Notes: a model not told the origin generated them from the letters alone. A stretch of DNA of 8,148 nucleotides from Planococcus sp. (in: firmicutes) (GCA_030147455.1 JASKZU010000174.1:1-8148), one strand, 5' to 3'; shown: positions 1-7,458, counted from the first letter of the stretch. Made by a program: numbers and translations.

Positions 1-1160
1 GCATCAATTGTACAGGTGCTGTAGACGAGAATGCCGCCCGGTTTCAACAGCTTGACCGCTTCATCAAGAAGCGCCAGCTGGATGGTTTGCAAACGGTCAA
101 AGTCACCATCGGACTTGGTGTATTTGATGTCGGGCTTGCGTTTGATGACGCCGAGCCCGCTGCACGGAGCATCCACCAAAATACGGTCAAATTGTTTGTC
201 AAAGCGTTTTGTGCTTTCCCGGCCGTCTCCAACCAATGCTTCGACTTGCTTATGCCCAAGGCGCGCGACCGTTTCTTCGATCAATTTGATTTTATGCGGA
301 TGCAAATCCATCGCAAACACTTTTCCCGTGCCCTCCAACTTTTCAGCGATGTGGCTTGTTTTCCCTCCAGGTGCTGCACACATATCCAGCACCGTCATTC
401 CCTGTTCGAGCTGCAGGGCGTACGCCGGCAGCATCGAGCTCTCATCTTGAATGCTGATAAAGCCTTTTTCAAAAGCTTGCGTACGCACAGGCTGCCCGTT
501 AGTGACAATCAAGCATTCCGGGATAATGCGGCTCGGTTCAGCCGATAACCCTTCTGATTCAAGCATCTCTATGGCTTCCTGCACTGTTGCCCGAACCGTG
601 TTGACACGCACTGTCTGCGCAGGGGCTTTATTGTTTTCAAGTGCCATTTCACGGGCATGCTGCAACCCGAACTGCTCGGCCCATCTGCGGATCATCCATG
701 CGGGATGGCTTGTCTCGATCGAGATTTTTTCGATCGGATCGGCGATTTCGTTATAAGAACGCACGCCTTGGCGCTGCACTGAACGCAAAATGCCGTTGAC
801 GGCAGAGGCAATTCCGCCATGTCCTCTCCGTTTAGCGATTTCCACTGCTTCGTTGATCACTGCATGGAAAGGAATCCGGTCCAAGTAAATGATTTGGTAA
901 AGTGACAGACGCAGCAATGTCCGCACCCACGGATCGATCTTTCCTTTGATGAACGGCGCCAAATAATAATCGAGCGTCATCTGGTGCTGAAGCGTCCCGT
1001 AAGTGATTTCTGTCAACAGCCCTCTGTTTTTCGCTGAAATGCCGTAGCTGTCCATCGTTTTGTTCAATAACAGATTGCTGTAGGCTTGTTTGCTTTCAAC
1101 AGCGAACAAAATAGACAGCGCTGCATCCCGGACGTTGCCATGGATTTTTTTGTTTTTCAT
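1..1160 (-). CDS. rsmB: 16S rRNA (cytosine-967-C5)-methyltransferase RsmB, 3' end truncated by window edge
   Basis: SAM-dependent methyltransferase of the RsmB/Sun family, which makes m5C967 in 16S rRNA. The frame is open for 386 codons from ATG at 1160 to the window edge without a stop; B. subtilis RsmB is about 447 aa, so roughly 60 C-terminal residues are missing. The N-terminal 130 or so residues look like the NusB-type RNA-binding domain of the family (LTEITYGTL, LDRIPFHAVINEAVEIAK, then GFVN-like AVNGILR). The Rossmann methyltransferase part shows the SAM motif LDMCAAPGGKTSH (Asp259), acidic motif AMDLHPHKI, motif IV DAPCSGLG (Cys333) and motif VI YSTCTID (Cys383). By family knowledge the motif VI Cys is the nucleophile and the motif IV Cys helps release product. 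The start overlaps the fmt stop as ATGA, with AGGAG 10 nt upstream. It is the last visible gene of the coaBC-to-rsmB run. Confidence 0.95.
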   Translation of the reverse strand, partial: MKNKKIHGNVRDAALSILFAVESKQAYSNLLLNKTMDSYGISAKNRGLLTEITYGTLQHQMTLDYYLAPFIKGKIDPWVRTLLRLSLYQIIYLDRIPFHAVINEAVEIAKRRGHGGIASAVNGILRSVQRQGVRSYNEIADPIEKISIETSHPAWMIRRWAEQFGLQHAREMALENNKAPAQTVRVNTVRATVQEAIEMLESEGLSAEPSRIIPECLIVTNGQPVRTQAFEKGFISIQDESSMLPAYALQLEQGMTVLDMCAAPGGKTSHIAEKLEGTGKVFAMDLHPHKIKLIEETVARLGHKQVEALVGDGRESTKRFDKQFDRILVDAPCSGLGVIKRKPDIKYTKSDGDFDRLQTIQLALLDEAVKLLKPGGILVYSTCTID

Positions 1161-2089
1161 TGGAACAAATCTCCTGCCTGTAATTTCGGTCCACGCAAAT
1201 AGTCCTGTGCGCTCATTCGTTTTTTGCCGGCTGGCTGCAATTCTTTGATGGCGAGTTTGCCCCTGCCGGTCTGGACGATAATGGCATCATCCGCTAGTTC
1301 TGTTACTTTGCCGGGGGTTCCTGCAGAATCGGCGTCTGCGACCTCAGCCCACCAGATTTTCACATTGTTTTCTTCCAACACGGTAAATGCTACCGGCCAC
1401 GGGTGCAAGCCGCGGATTTGGTTGTACAAATCGCGCGCCGATTTTGACCAGTCCAGCCGTTCCTGCTCTCTCGTAATGTTGCGGGCGAACGTCACTTGCT
1501 CTTCGTCTTGCGGAATGCGCTCGTTGGTCCCATCAATGATTGAGGGCAACGTTTCTTTTAACAGCTCTACGCCGGCAGCACTGAGTTTTTCGAACATGCT
1601 GCCCGTGTGGTCTGTTTCTTCGATCGGTACAGCAGTTTGCGAAATGATGTCCCCGGCATCCAGGCGGTCGACCATATACATGATCGTTACGCCTGTTTGC
1701 TCTTTACCGTCGATAATGGCTTGATGAATCGGCGCGCCTCCCCGGTATTCCGGAAGCAATGAAGCATGCACGTTGATGGCGCCAAGCCTTGGCGCTTCCA
1801 GAATTGCCGTCGGCAGGATTTGTCCGAATGCTGCCGTGACGATCAAGTCAGGCGCTAAATCCAGAATAACCTTGGCCTGAGCAGGGTCTTTTAATTTTTC
1901 CGGCTGGTAGACCGGCAGTCCAAGAGCAAGTGCCGCTTCTTTTACAGGCGTCGGCGTCATGATTTTTTTCCGGCCGACGGGGCGATCCGGCTGGGTCACG
2001 ACAGAAACGATGTCATGTCCCTGCTCGACAAGCATATTGAGGATGGGCGCTGAAAATGCCGGCGTTCCCATAAAGACGATTTTGGTCAA
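1157..2089 (-). CDS. fmt: Methionyl-tRNA formyltransferase
   Basis: Transfers the formyl group from 10-formyltetrahydrofolate to Met-tRNAfMet, producing the bacterial initiator. The protein has 310 aa, normal for the family. The N-terminal catalytic domain begins KIVFMGTPAFSAP and carries the formyltransferase signature INVHASLLPEYRGGAP, with the expected catalytic residues Asn106, His108 and Asp144 (in RLDAGD). The linker motif HPWP (229-232) leads into a C-terminal OB-fold tRNA-binding domain ending near KLQAGDLF. The start is TTG: no ATG precedes FMGTP, and a strong GAGGAGG lies 7 nt upstream. The TTG overlaps the def stop as TTGA, and the fmt stop overlaps rsmB as ATGA. Pairing with def is the classic arrangement, since deformylase undoes this formylation after synthesis. 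Confidence 0.97.
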   Translation of the reverse strand: MTKIVFMGTPAFSAPILNMLVEQGHDIVSVVTQPDRPVGRKKIMTPTPVKEAALALGLPVYQPEKLKDPAQAKVILDLAPDLIVTAAFGQILPTAILEAPRLGAINVHASLLPEYRGGAPIHQAIIDGKEQTGVTIMYMVDRLDAGDIISQTAVPIEETDHTGSMFEKLSAAGVELLKETLPSIIDGTNERIPQDEEQVTFARNITREQERLDWSKSARDLYNQIRGLHPWPVAFTVLEENNVKIWWAEVADADSAGTPGKVTELADDAIIVQTGRGKLAIKELQPAGKKRMSAQDYLRGPKLQAGDLFQ

Positions 2090-2589
2090 AGCTGTTCCTC
2101 CTCTTGCTCGCGGATCATTTCATCCAACTCTTCCTGGCTCACATATTTTCGGATCTTCCCGGTAAACAGCACGCCGTCTAAATGATCCATTTCGTGAAGG
2201 ATGGCGCGGGCTTCATAACCTTCCGCTTCCAGTTCGTACCAGGAACCATCCCGCTCTTGCGCTTTGATTTTGATGCGGCCGTAACGTTCGACTTCCCCGA
2301 AAATTCCCGGAAAGCTCAAGCAGCCTTCGATGTCGGTCTCCGCGCCTTCAAACAACGCAAGTTCCGGATTGATCATTTCGATCGGCTCCTGCCCTTCCTG
2401 AAAGTCAACAATCGCCACGCGCTGCGATACGCCAACTTGCGGTGCAGCGATGCCGACGCCATCTGCCTCAATCATCGTCTCATGCATATTGTCCAGCAGT
2501 TTAACCAGTTTTCCGTCAAATACGGTCACGGTTTCACAAGGTGTTTCCAATACTTTATTGGGATGTTTTACGATTTCAAGAATGGTCAT
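2086..2589 (-). CDS. def: Peptide deformylase
   Basis: Metallohydrolase that removes the N-formyl group from nascent proteins. The protein has 167 aa, close to the about 160 aa of B. subtilis DefA. All three deformylase motifs are intact: GVGIAAPQ (44-51), EGCLS (88-92, metal ligand Cys90) and HEMDH (132-136, metal ligands His132 and His136, catalytic Glu133). The opening TILEIVKHPNKVLETPC is typical of the DefA group. The C-terminal tail is strongly acidic (EEEQL end). The ATG is preceded by GAGG with a 7-nt spacer. It lies 18 bp after the priA stop and overlaps fmt, so it is almost certainly cotranscribed with both. Confidence 0.97.
   Translation of the reverse strand: MTILEIVKHPNKVLETPCETVTVFDGKLVKLLDNMHETMIEADGVGIAAPQVGVSQRVAIVDFQEGQEPIEMINPELALFEGAETDIEGCLSFPGIFGEVERYGRIKIKAQERDGSWYELEAEGYEARAILHEMDHLDGVLFTGKIRKYVSQEELDEMIREQEEEQL
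2097..2103 (-). promoter_or_regulatory. Ribosome binding site fixing the TTG start of fmt
   Basis: The minus strand reads GAGGAGG followed by a 7-nt spacer and TTG at 2089. This strong Shine-Dalgarno site lies inside the last codons of def (within the Glu-rich tail). It supports the non-ATG start and the 4-nt def/fmt overlap. Confidence 0.85.
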
Positions 2590-2607
2590 TTAAATTCCTC
2601 ATTTCTG

Positions 2608-5004
2608 CTACATGACTGTTGTAGGGTTCATGTCGATCGACAGTGTCGCCCCGGTTTTGATCCAATCGCTGCGGTAGATTTTAATCAACTGCTGCAACAC
2701 TTCAGCCAGCTTCGGTTCTGATTTGTATTTTATCAAACATTGATAGCGATATCTATTGTTCACGCGGGCAATCAGCGATGCGGACGGCCCGATGATGAGC
2801 GTTTTCTGCGACAGCTGGTGGCGCAGATATTCCGTCATTTGTTCGGCATAGCCGGATACCGTCATCAAGTCCTCGTGGGTAAACTGAATATTGACGACGT
2901 AATAATACGGCGGATATCCGCTGGCACGCCGCATCGCCATTTCCTGCTCGAAAAACGGCTCGTACAGCTGGTCTTTCGCCAGCGTAATAGCATAATGCTC
3001 AGGCGTATATGTTTGGACATATACTTCGCCGGGCAATATGTCGCGTCCTGCACGGCCGCTCACCTGCGTCAATAATTGATAGGTTTTTTCCGCCGCACGG
3101 AAGTCCGGCAGGTGCAAAGTCGTATCTGCCGACAAGACCCCCACCAGCGTGATGTTCGGAAAATCCAGCCCTTTTGCGATCATTTGCGTGCCGAGCAAAA
3201 TGTCTGCACGCCCTTCGCCAAAAGCGGTCAAGATTTTTTCGTGTGCGCCTTTGTTGCGGGTCGTATCCACATCCATTCTCAGGACGCGTGCATCCGGCAC
3301 AAGCTTGGCCAGTTCTTCTTCAACTTTTTGTGTACCCGTGCCAAAAAAGCGGATGTGGTCGCTTTCGCATTCCGGACATTCCTTCGGGACCGGTTCATCA
3401 TAACCGCAGTAATGGCATTTCATGCGTTCACTTGCCCGGTGGTACGTAAGCGAAATGTCGCAGTTCGGGCATTGAAGGACCGTTCCGCAGTCACGGCACA
3501 AGACAAATGATGAATAGCCGCGCTTGTTCAGGAACAGGACGACCTGCTCGTTTCGGAGCAGCCGTTCGCGGATCGCTTCTGCGAGTTCGATTGAAAACAT
3601 CGAGCGGTTGCCGGTCCGCAGTTCTTCCCGCATGTCGACAATGTGCACTTCCGGCAAAGGCTGGTTCTTGGCGCGGTTTTTCAGCGTCAACAACCCATAC
3701 ACGCCTTTTTGCGCACGGGCATAGGATTCGAGCGAAGGGGTGGCACTGCCCAGAATGACTGGGCACTGGTGATGACGGCTGCGCCAAATAGCGACATCCC
3801 GCGCATGATAACGGGGGGCGTCATCCTGTTTATAGCTGGATTCGTGTTCTTCATCGAGGATGATCAACCCGAGGTTTTGAAACGGTGCAAATATGGCAGA
3901 GCGGGCGCCGACGACGACTTTCACTTCGCCGCGTTGAATCTTGCGCCATTCATCGTATTTTTCACCGGCCGACAACCCGCTGTGCAATACCGCCACTTGG
4001 TCGCCAAAACGCTCTTTAAACCGAATCGTCATTTGCGGGGTCAACGAAATTTCCGGCACGAGCATGATGGCTTCTTTGCCTTCTTGAAGCACTTCGGCGA
4101 TCGTTTGCAGGTAAATTTCGGTTTTTCCGCTGCCTGTAATGCCGTGAAGCAAAAACGTCTTTTCTTCGTGCAGCGATGCTTGAATCGATTTAAACGCTGT
4201 TTGCTGTTCACCAGTCAATGACAGCGCATGTTTATGTTCGATCGCGGCCAGCATCTGTGGATCCCTGTAAGATTCCATCAGCGAATAACTTGCTGCGCCT
4301 TTTTCCACCATCGCATGGATGGTAGCAAGTGAAACGCCGGCTTCTTTTTGAAGGTGGCCGGCTTCGAGCGTAGCGCCGGCATTCCTTATGAAATACTGCT
4401 GAAGCTTCAGCTGCTGCTTGGCATTCGCTCGGATTGACAGGTTTTCAAGCATTTCGGTGGAATCTGCAATATGCACCATTCGGACATTTTTCACAGCCGT
4501 TTTTTGCTGGATGTTCGTGTCCGCAAATACCGTCCCTTTATCCATTTCTTTTTTCATGAGCCCAAATACCGGTTCCGCTTCCTGCGCACGCACAAAATCT
4601 CTCGTGCCAAAATAAGGGCGGAGTTCCTGCGGCAATTGCTCAACCGGTGCATTTAAAACAAAGCGTTTCTCGTATTTAGCGCGCAGTGCAGCCGGAACCA
4701 TCACTTGCAGCGCGTCAATTTCAAAACAGACAGTCTGGCGTTTCATCCATTGCGCCAGTTCAAGCATTTCGCTGTTCAAAACCGGTTCGACGTCCATTAA
4801 TTCATGAATTGGCTTTAAGCGTTTCGGATCGAATTCTGAAGTTTCTTTTATGCCGGTAATAAACCCCAGCACTTTTCGGTTGCCAAAAGGAACCTTGACA
4901 CGCATGCCAGGCTCTGTGAGTGCAGCGAATTTATCCGGTACGGCATAATCAAACGGCCGGTCGATGGGATGCGCGGCAACATCCACAATCACTTCTGCGA
5001 TCAT
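2608..5004 (-). CDS. priA: Primosomal protein N' (replication restart helicase PriA)
   Basis: Superfamily 2 DNA helicase that recognises abandoned replication forks and starts primosome reassembly. The protein has 798 aa, near the 805 aa of B. subtilis PriA. The N-terminal 3'-DNA-binding domain begins AEVIVDVAAHPIDRPFDY, with GMRVKVPFGNRKVLGFI, followed by a winged-helix-like region (about 200-260). The helicase core has Walker A GITGSGKT (288-295, Lys294), DEEH (384-387), GSATPS (419-424) and motif VI QVSGRAGR (647-654). An inserted zinc-binding module has four Cys pairs (503/506, 512/515, 530/533, 543/546), all eight cysteines present. The start ATG overlaps the coaBC stop as ATGA; AAGGA lies 9 nt upstream inside coaBC. 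A TAG stop ends the gene. Confidence 0.98.
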   Translation of the reverse strand: MIAEVIVDVAAHPIDRPFDYAVPDKFAALTEPGMRVKVPFGNRKVLGFITGIKETSEFDPKRLKPIHELMDVEPVLNSEMLELAQWMKRQTVCFEIDALQVMVPAALRAKYEKRFVLNAPVEQLPQELRPYFGTRDFVRAQEAEPVFGLMKKEMDKGTVFADTNIQQKTAVKNVRMVHIADSTEMLENLSIRANAKQQLKLQQYFIRNAGATLEAGHLQKEAGVSLATIHAMVEKGAASYSLMESYRDPQMLAAIEHKHALSLTGEQQTAFKSIQASLHEEKTFLLHGITGSGKTEIYLQTIAEVLQEGKEAIMLVPEISLTPQMTIRFKERFGDQVAVLHSGLSAGEKYDEWRKIQRGEVKVVVGARSAIFAPFQNLGLIILDEEHESSYKQDDAPRYHARDVAIWRSRHHQCPVILGSATPSLESYARAQKGVYGLLTLKNRAKNQPLPEVHIVDMREELRTGNRSMFSIELAEAIRERLLRNEQVVLFLNKRGYSSFVLCRDCGTVLQCPNCDISLTYHRASERMKCHYCGYDEPVPKECPECESDHIRFFGTGTQKVEEELAKLVPDARVLRMDVDTTRNKGAHEKILTAFGEGRADILLGTQMIAKGLDFPNITLVGVLSADTTLHLPDFRAAEKTYQLLTQVSGRAGRDILPGEVYVQTYTPEHYAITLAKDQLYEPFFEQEMAMRRASGYPPYYYVVNIQFTHEDLMTVSGYAEQMTEYLRHQLSQKTLIIGPSASLIARVNNRYRYQCLIKYKSEPKLAEVLQQLIKIYRSDWIKTGATLSIDMNPTTVM

Positions 5005-6200
5005 TTCCGGAATTCCTTTTCCGTGATCAGCGCCAGCAATTCCTGGGCCAGCTGTTTTTTCGGCATGATTGGAAACGTTTGTTCAAATCCACCGCGTCCA
5101 AAAACAGTTACTTCGTTCGTGTCATGGTCGAACCCTGCCTCTTCTGCACTGACATCATTAGCGATGATATAGTCGGCATTTTTGCGCGCCAGCTTGTCTT
5201 TTGCGTACTGCGCTACCGAATCGGTCTCTGCCGCGAAACCGACCAGCACTTGCTGCTGCTTTGCATGGCCGAGCTGCTGCAAAATGTCTGCAGTACGCTC
5301 GAGTTCGATAACGGCATTGCCTGCTTTTTTCTTGACTTTATGGCTTGCGATGACTGATGGCCGGTAGTCTGCGACTGCCGCGGTTTTAATGACCAAGTCT
5401 GCCGTCTGGAATTCCGCCATGACCGCTTCCAGCATTTCTTCTGCACTTTCCACTGGAACTTTTGTTACACCGCTTGGCGTCGGCAATGAAACCGGGCCAC
5501 TGATCAAAATGGTTTCGGCGCCAAGTTCTGCTGCTGCCGCTGCCATCGCATAGCCCATCTTGCCGCTCGAAAAATTCGTTAAAAAACGCACAGGGTCGAT
5601 GCGTTCGCGTGTCGGCCCTGCTGTCACCACCACTTTTTTTCCCGCCAACAAACGGTCGCGCGTGAAATGCTGCGCTACCAGTTCTGTTATTTTTTCGGGC
5701 TCTTCCAATCGGCCTTTGCCGACATAACCGCATGCCAAAAAACCTTCTGACGGCTCAATAAAACGAATGCCGTCCCGGTGAAGCCGGTCGATGTTCCGCA
5801 AAACTGCGGGATGATCGTACATATGGACATTCATGGCCGGAGCCACCCAGACAGGCGCCGTAGTGGCGAGCAATACTGTGGTGAGCATGTCATCCCCAAA
5901 ACCATGGGCCATTTTTGCAATGGTATTGGCTGTTGCCGGCGCTACGATAACCAAATCCGCCCAGTCTGCCAAATCGATATGTGCAATGACCGAAGAATCT
6001 TTTTCATCAAATGTGTCGAAGAACACATCGTTCTTCGACATGACCTGAAACGACAGGGGCTGGACAAATTGCTTGGCTGACTCGGTCATGATGACCTTTA
6101 CTGTTGCTCCGGCCTGGGATAGTTTACTGACGAGTGCGACTGCTTTATATACGGCGATTCCGCCGCTGACACATAATAGGATTTTCCGATTTGCCAACAC
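5001..6200 (-). CDS. coaBC: Bifunctional phosphopantothenoylcysteine decarboxylase / phosphopantothenate-cysteine ligase
   Basis: Performs two successive steps of coenzyme A synthesis: joining cysteine to 4'-phosphopantothenate (CoaB half), then decarboxylation to 4'-phosphopantetheine (CoaC half, FMN-dependent). The protein has 399 aa. The CoaC domain is N-terminal, with GGIAVYKA, catalytic His74 in AHIDLADWAD, APAT (87-90), PAMN (121-124, Asn124) and the catalytic loop LACGYVGKGRL (Cys157). The CoaB domain starts near 187 with KKVVVTAGPTRERIDPVR, FLTNFSSGKMG (Asn209), KTAAVADYRP and KVKKK (Lys288). The start is GTG at 6200, giving MLANRKILLC, which matches the usual N terminus; TTG is the second codon and a possible alternative. 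The stop overlaps priA (ATGA). A likely terminator hairpin lies just upstream. Confidence 0.97.
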   Translation of the reverse strand: MLANRKILLCVSGGIAVYKAVALVSKLSQAGATVKVIMTESAKQFVQPLSFQVMSKNDVFFDTFDEKDSSVIAHIDLADWADLVIVAPATANTIAKMAHGFGDDMLTTVLLATTAPVWVAPAMNVHMYDHPAVLRNIDRLHRDGIRFIEPSEGFLACGYVGKGRLEEPEKITELVAQHFTRDRLLAGKKVVVTAGPTRERIDPVRFLTNFSSGKMGYAMAAAAAELGAETILISGPVSLPTPSGVTKVPVESAEEMLEAVMAEFQTADLVIKTAAVADYRPSVIASHKVKKKAGNAVIELERTADILQQLGHAKQQQVLVGFAAETDSVAQYAKDKLARKNADYIIANDVSAEEAGFDHDTNEVTVFGRGGFEQTFPIMPKKQLAQELLALITEKEFRK

Positions 6201-6207
6201 CGTTAAA

Positions 6208-6215
6208 CACCCTTT
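6208..6215 (-). promoter_or_regulatory. Ribosome binding site supporting the GTG start of coaBC
   Basis: The minus strand reads AAAGGGTG, then a 7-nt spacer and GTG at 6200. This is a partial match to the AAGGAGGTG consensus. The spacing favours GTG over the TTG at codon 2, though both are usable. Confidence 0.6.
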
Positions 6216-6217
6216 CT

Positions 6218-6256
6218 AAACAACAAACTCCCAAAGAACATATTTGCTCTGGGAGT
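6218..6256 (-). terminator. Probable intrinsic terminator after rpoZ
   Basis: On the minus strand the arms ACTCCCAGAG (6256-6247) and CTTTGGGAGT (6236-6227) form a 10-bp stem with one G-U pair around a 10-nt loop. It is followed by the U-rich run TTGTTGTTT (6226-6218). On the plus strand the G-U position becomes an A-C mismatch, so the structure fits the minus transcript better. It starts about 20 nt after the rpoZ stop and ends only a few nt before the coaBC ribosome binding site. The U-tract is interrupted by G residues, so termination may be partial. Confidence 0.7.
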
Positions 6257-6275
6257 CGTCAATTGAGTTCATTGG

Positions 6276-6500
6276 TTAAATTTCGTCTTCGTAAATAGCA
6301 GATGCATCTTGTTGTACAGGGGTTAACACGCCCGCTGCAATTTCTTCAAGAGCTTTGCCGACTGCTTTGTGGGATTCATAAGCTTTCAATTTGCCATCTT
6401 CGTGTTCATGCAATTGGCGTGCTCTTTTGGATGCCAGGGCAACCAAAGAGTATTTCGAATCGATGCGGCTTTTTAGTTTGTCTACGGATGGGTATAACAT
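6276..6500 (-). CDS. rpoZ: DNA-directed RNA polymerase omega subunit
   Basis: Small non-catalytic subunit that helps fold and hold the beta-prime subunit in RNA polymerase. The protein has 74 aa, close to the roughly 67 aa of B. subtilis omega. It begins MLYPSVDKL and carries the omega core SKYSLVALASKRARQL near 16-30, followed by KAVGKALEEIAAGVL and a short acidic tail ending EDEI. The start shares one base with the gmk stop (TGATG); AAAGGAG lies 8 nt upstream inside the end of gmk. The gmk-rpoZ pairing is conserved across many bacteria. A hairpin terminator follows the TAA stop. Confidence 0.95.
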   Translation of the reverse strand: MLYPSVDKLKSRIDSKYSLVALASKRARQLHEHEDGKLKAYESHKAVGKALEEIAAGVLTPVQQDASAIYEDEI

Positions 6501-7120
6501 CAGGCATTCTCCTTTAGCATATCTAGATATCTTTTTTCGACACGTTCGCGCTTGCAGTGTTCAGCGATGATGATTGAATTGATGCGGTCGCATGCATTTT
6601 CAACTTCATCGTTTTCCACTACATAATCATACAGGTTCATCATTTCCAGTTCTTTTCTGGCGGCATTGATCCGTGAAGCGATGACTTCATCTGATTCAGT
6701 GCCGCGTCCGACAAGACGTTCTTCAAGCTCGGACAAGCTTGGCGGCGCCAGGAAGATAAACAACCCATCAGGCACTTTGTCGCGCACTTGGGCAGCTCCC
6801 TGAACTTCGATCTCCAAAAAGACGTCACGGCCGGCATCACGCATTTTGTTGACATAGTCCAACGGCGTTCCATAGTAATTGCCGACATACTCGGCATATT
6901 CCAAGAGACGCCCTTGTTCGATCAACTCTTCAAACTCGTAACGGGTCTTAAAGAAATAGTCTTCTTCGTCCACTTCACCTTCACGCGGAGAACGCGTTGT
7001 CATTGAAATGGAATATTCGTAGTTTGTATCCGGCTGTTGAAACAGCTCTTTTCGCACCGTGCCCTTGCCGACGCCCGAAGGCCCCGACAGCACAATCAGC
7101 AGTCCGCGATGTTTTCTCAT
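6500..7120 (-). CDS. gmk: Guanylate kinase
   Basis: Phosphorylates GMP to GDP using ATP, in the cytosolic pathway to GTP. With the start at 7120 the protein has 206 aa, against about 204 in B. subtilis, and opens MRKHRGLLIVLSGPSG. The P-loop GPSGVGKG is at 13-20. The GMP-binding region has YSISMTTRSPREGEV (36-50), YVGNYYGTP (78-86) and LEIEVQG (102-108); the lid and LAPPSLSELEERL follow. An upstream in-frame ATG at 7147 would add 9 residues (MMTRQVRDN) and overlap remA by 26 nt, but it lacks a good ribosome binding site, whereas GAGGG sits 5 nt before 7120. In Bacillota this enzyme is a known (p)ppGpp target. It is cotranslated with rpoZ through a 1-nt overlap. Confidence 0.97.
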   Translation of the reverse strand: MRKHRGLLIVLSGPSGVGKGTVRKELFQQPDTNYEYSISMTTRSPREGEVDEEDYFFKTRYEFEELIEQGRLLEYAEYVGNYYGTPLDYVNKMRDAGRDVFLEIEVQGAAQVRDKVPDGLFIFLAPPSLSELEERLVGRGTESDEVIASRINAARKELEMMNLYDYVVENDEVENACDRINSIIIAEHCKRERVEKRYLDMLKENA

Positions 7121-7121
7121 G

Positions 7122-7391
7122 TTATCCCTCACTTGCCTTGTCATCATTTTCTTCTATACGCGCAAGAGCTGTCTCGACCGACAAAGCGGAGATGACCACA
7201 TGGTCGCTATCCGTAATGAAAATCGACTTGGTCTTCTTGCCGCCTGTCGCATCGACGAACAATCCTTTGCTGCGCGCTTCTTGCACCAATCGCTTGGACG
7301 GCGCTGAATCCGGCTGTATAATCGCCACAATGCGGTTTACTGCTACCGCATTGCCCGATCCAATCGATATGAATTTCACTTTCGCCTTCAT
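7122..7391 (-). CDS. remA: RemA family DNA-binding regulator (DUF370)
   Basis: Small oligomeric DNA-binding protein. In B. subtilis RemA activates extracellular matrix and osmoprotection genes; the targets in this organism are unknown. With ATG at 7391 it has 89 aa, the length of the B. subtilis protein, and starts MKAKVKFISIGSGN. Family landmarks are NRIVAI, SAPSKRLVQEA, DATGGKKTK and ITDSDHVVISAL. An upstream in-frame ATG at 7406 would add MAVKS, but it overlaps the ribosome binding site, so the shorter form is preferred. The Arg-Arg pair around residues 50-51 of B. subtilis RemA, reported to matter for DNA binding, appears here as Lys52-Lys53. It is the first gene of the minus-strand cluster and is divergent from rqcH. 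Confidence 0.93.
   Translation of the reverse strand: MKAKVKFISIGSGNAVAVNRIVAIIQPDSAPSKRLVQEARSKGLFVDATGGKKTKSIFITDSDHVVISALSVETALARIEENDDKASEG
7126..7130 (-). promoter_or_regulatory. Ribosome binding site choosing the gmk start at 7120
   Basis: The minus strand reads GTGAGGGATAAC before ATG at 7120. The GAGGG core lies in the last codons of remA, and the remA TAA ends one base before the gmk ATG. No comparable site precedes the alternative ATG at 7147. Confidence 0.75.
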
Positions 7392-7396
7392 GCTCT

Positions 7397-7404
7397 TCAC
7401 CGCC
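7397..7404 (-). promoter_or_regulatory. Ribosome binding site choosing the remA start at 7391
   Basis: The minus strand reads GGCGGTGA, one base off the ideal GGAGGTGA, with 5 nt to the ATG at 7391. The alternative ATG at 7406 overlaps this site and has no Shine-Dalgarno sequence of its own. Confidence 0.7.
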
Positions 7405-7429
7405 ATTGATGCTTATTAACGTGTTCGCT

Positions 7430-7458
7430 TTGAAACTAACTGTCTTATTATATCATAT
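7430..7458 (+). promoter_or_regulatory. Possible promoter for rqcH
   Basis: TTGAAA at 7430-7435 is a 5/6 match to the -35 box. The -10 is ambiguous: TATCAT (7451-7456) is a 5/6 match but at only 15 bp spacing, while TCATAT (7453-7458) has 17 bp spacing but a poor match. It overlaps the remA -10 on the other strand. The call rests on position, AT-rich composition and the -35 match. Confidence 0.4.

Noticed and set aside
31..756. Several plus-strand open frames opposite rsmB
   Set aside because: The minus-strand frame holds all RsmB methyltransferase motifs without interruption; the plus frames are low-complexity shadows.
2182..2721. Open frame of 179 codons on the plus strand opposite def and the 3' end of priA
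   Set aside because: It lies wholly antisense to two genes with intact catalytic motifs, has no ribosome binding site or recognisable domain, and is explained by codon bias in the opposite strand.
3643..4221. Open frame of 192 codons on the plus strand opposite the priA helicase core
   Set aside because: It is the mirror of highly conserved helicase motifs and has no family-like sequence of its own.
6240..6262. TTGACG (minus strand, 6262-6257) as a -35 box for a coaBC promoter
   Set aside because: At 16-18 bp spacing there is no acceptable -10; the best hexamer, TATGTT, is only 14 bp away and lies in the terminator loop.
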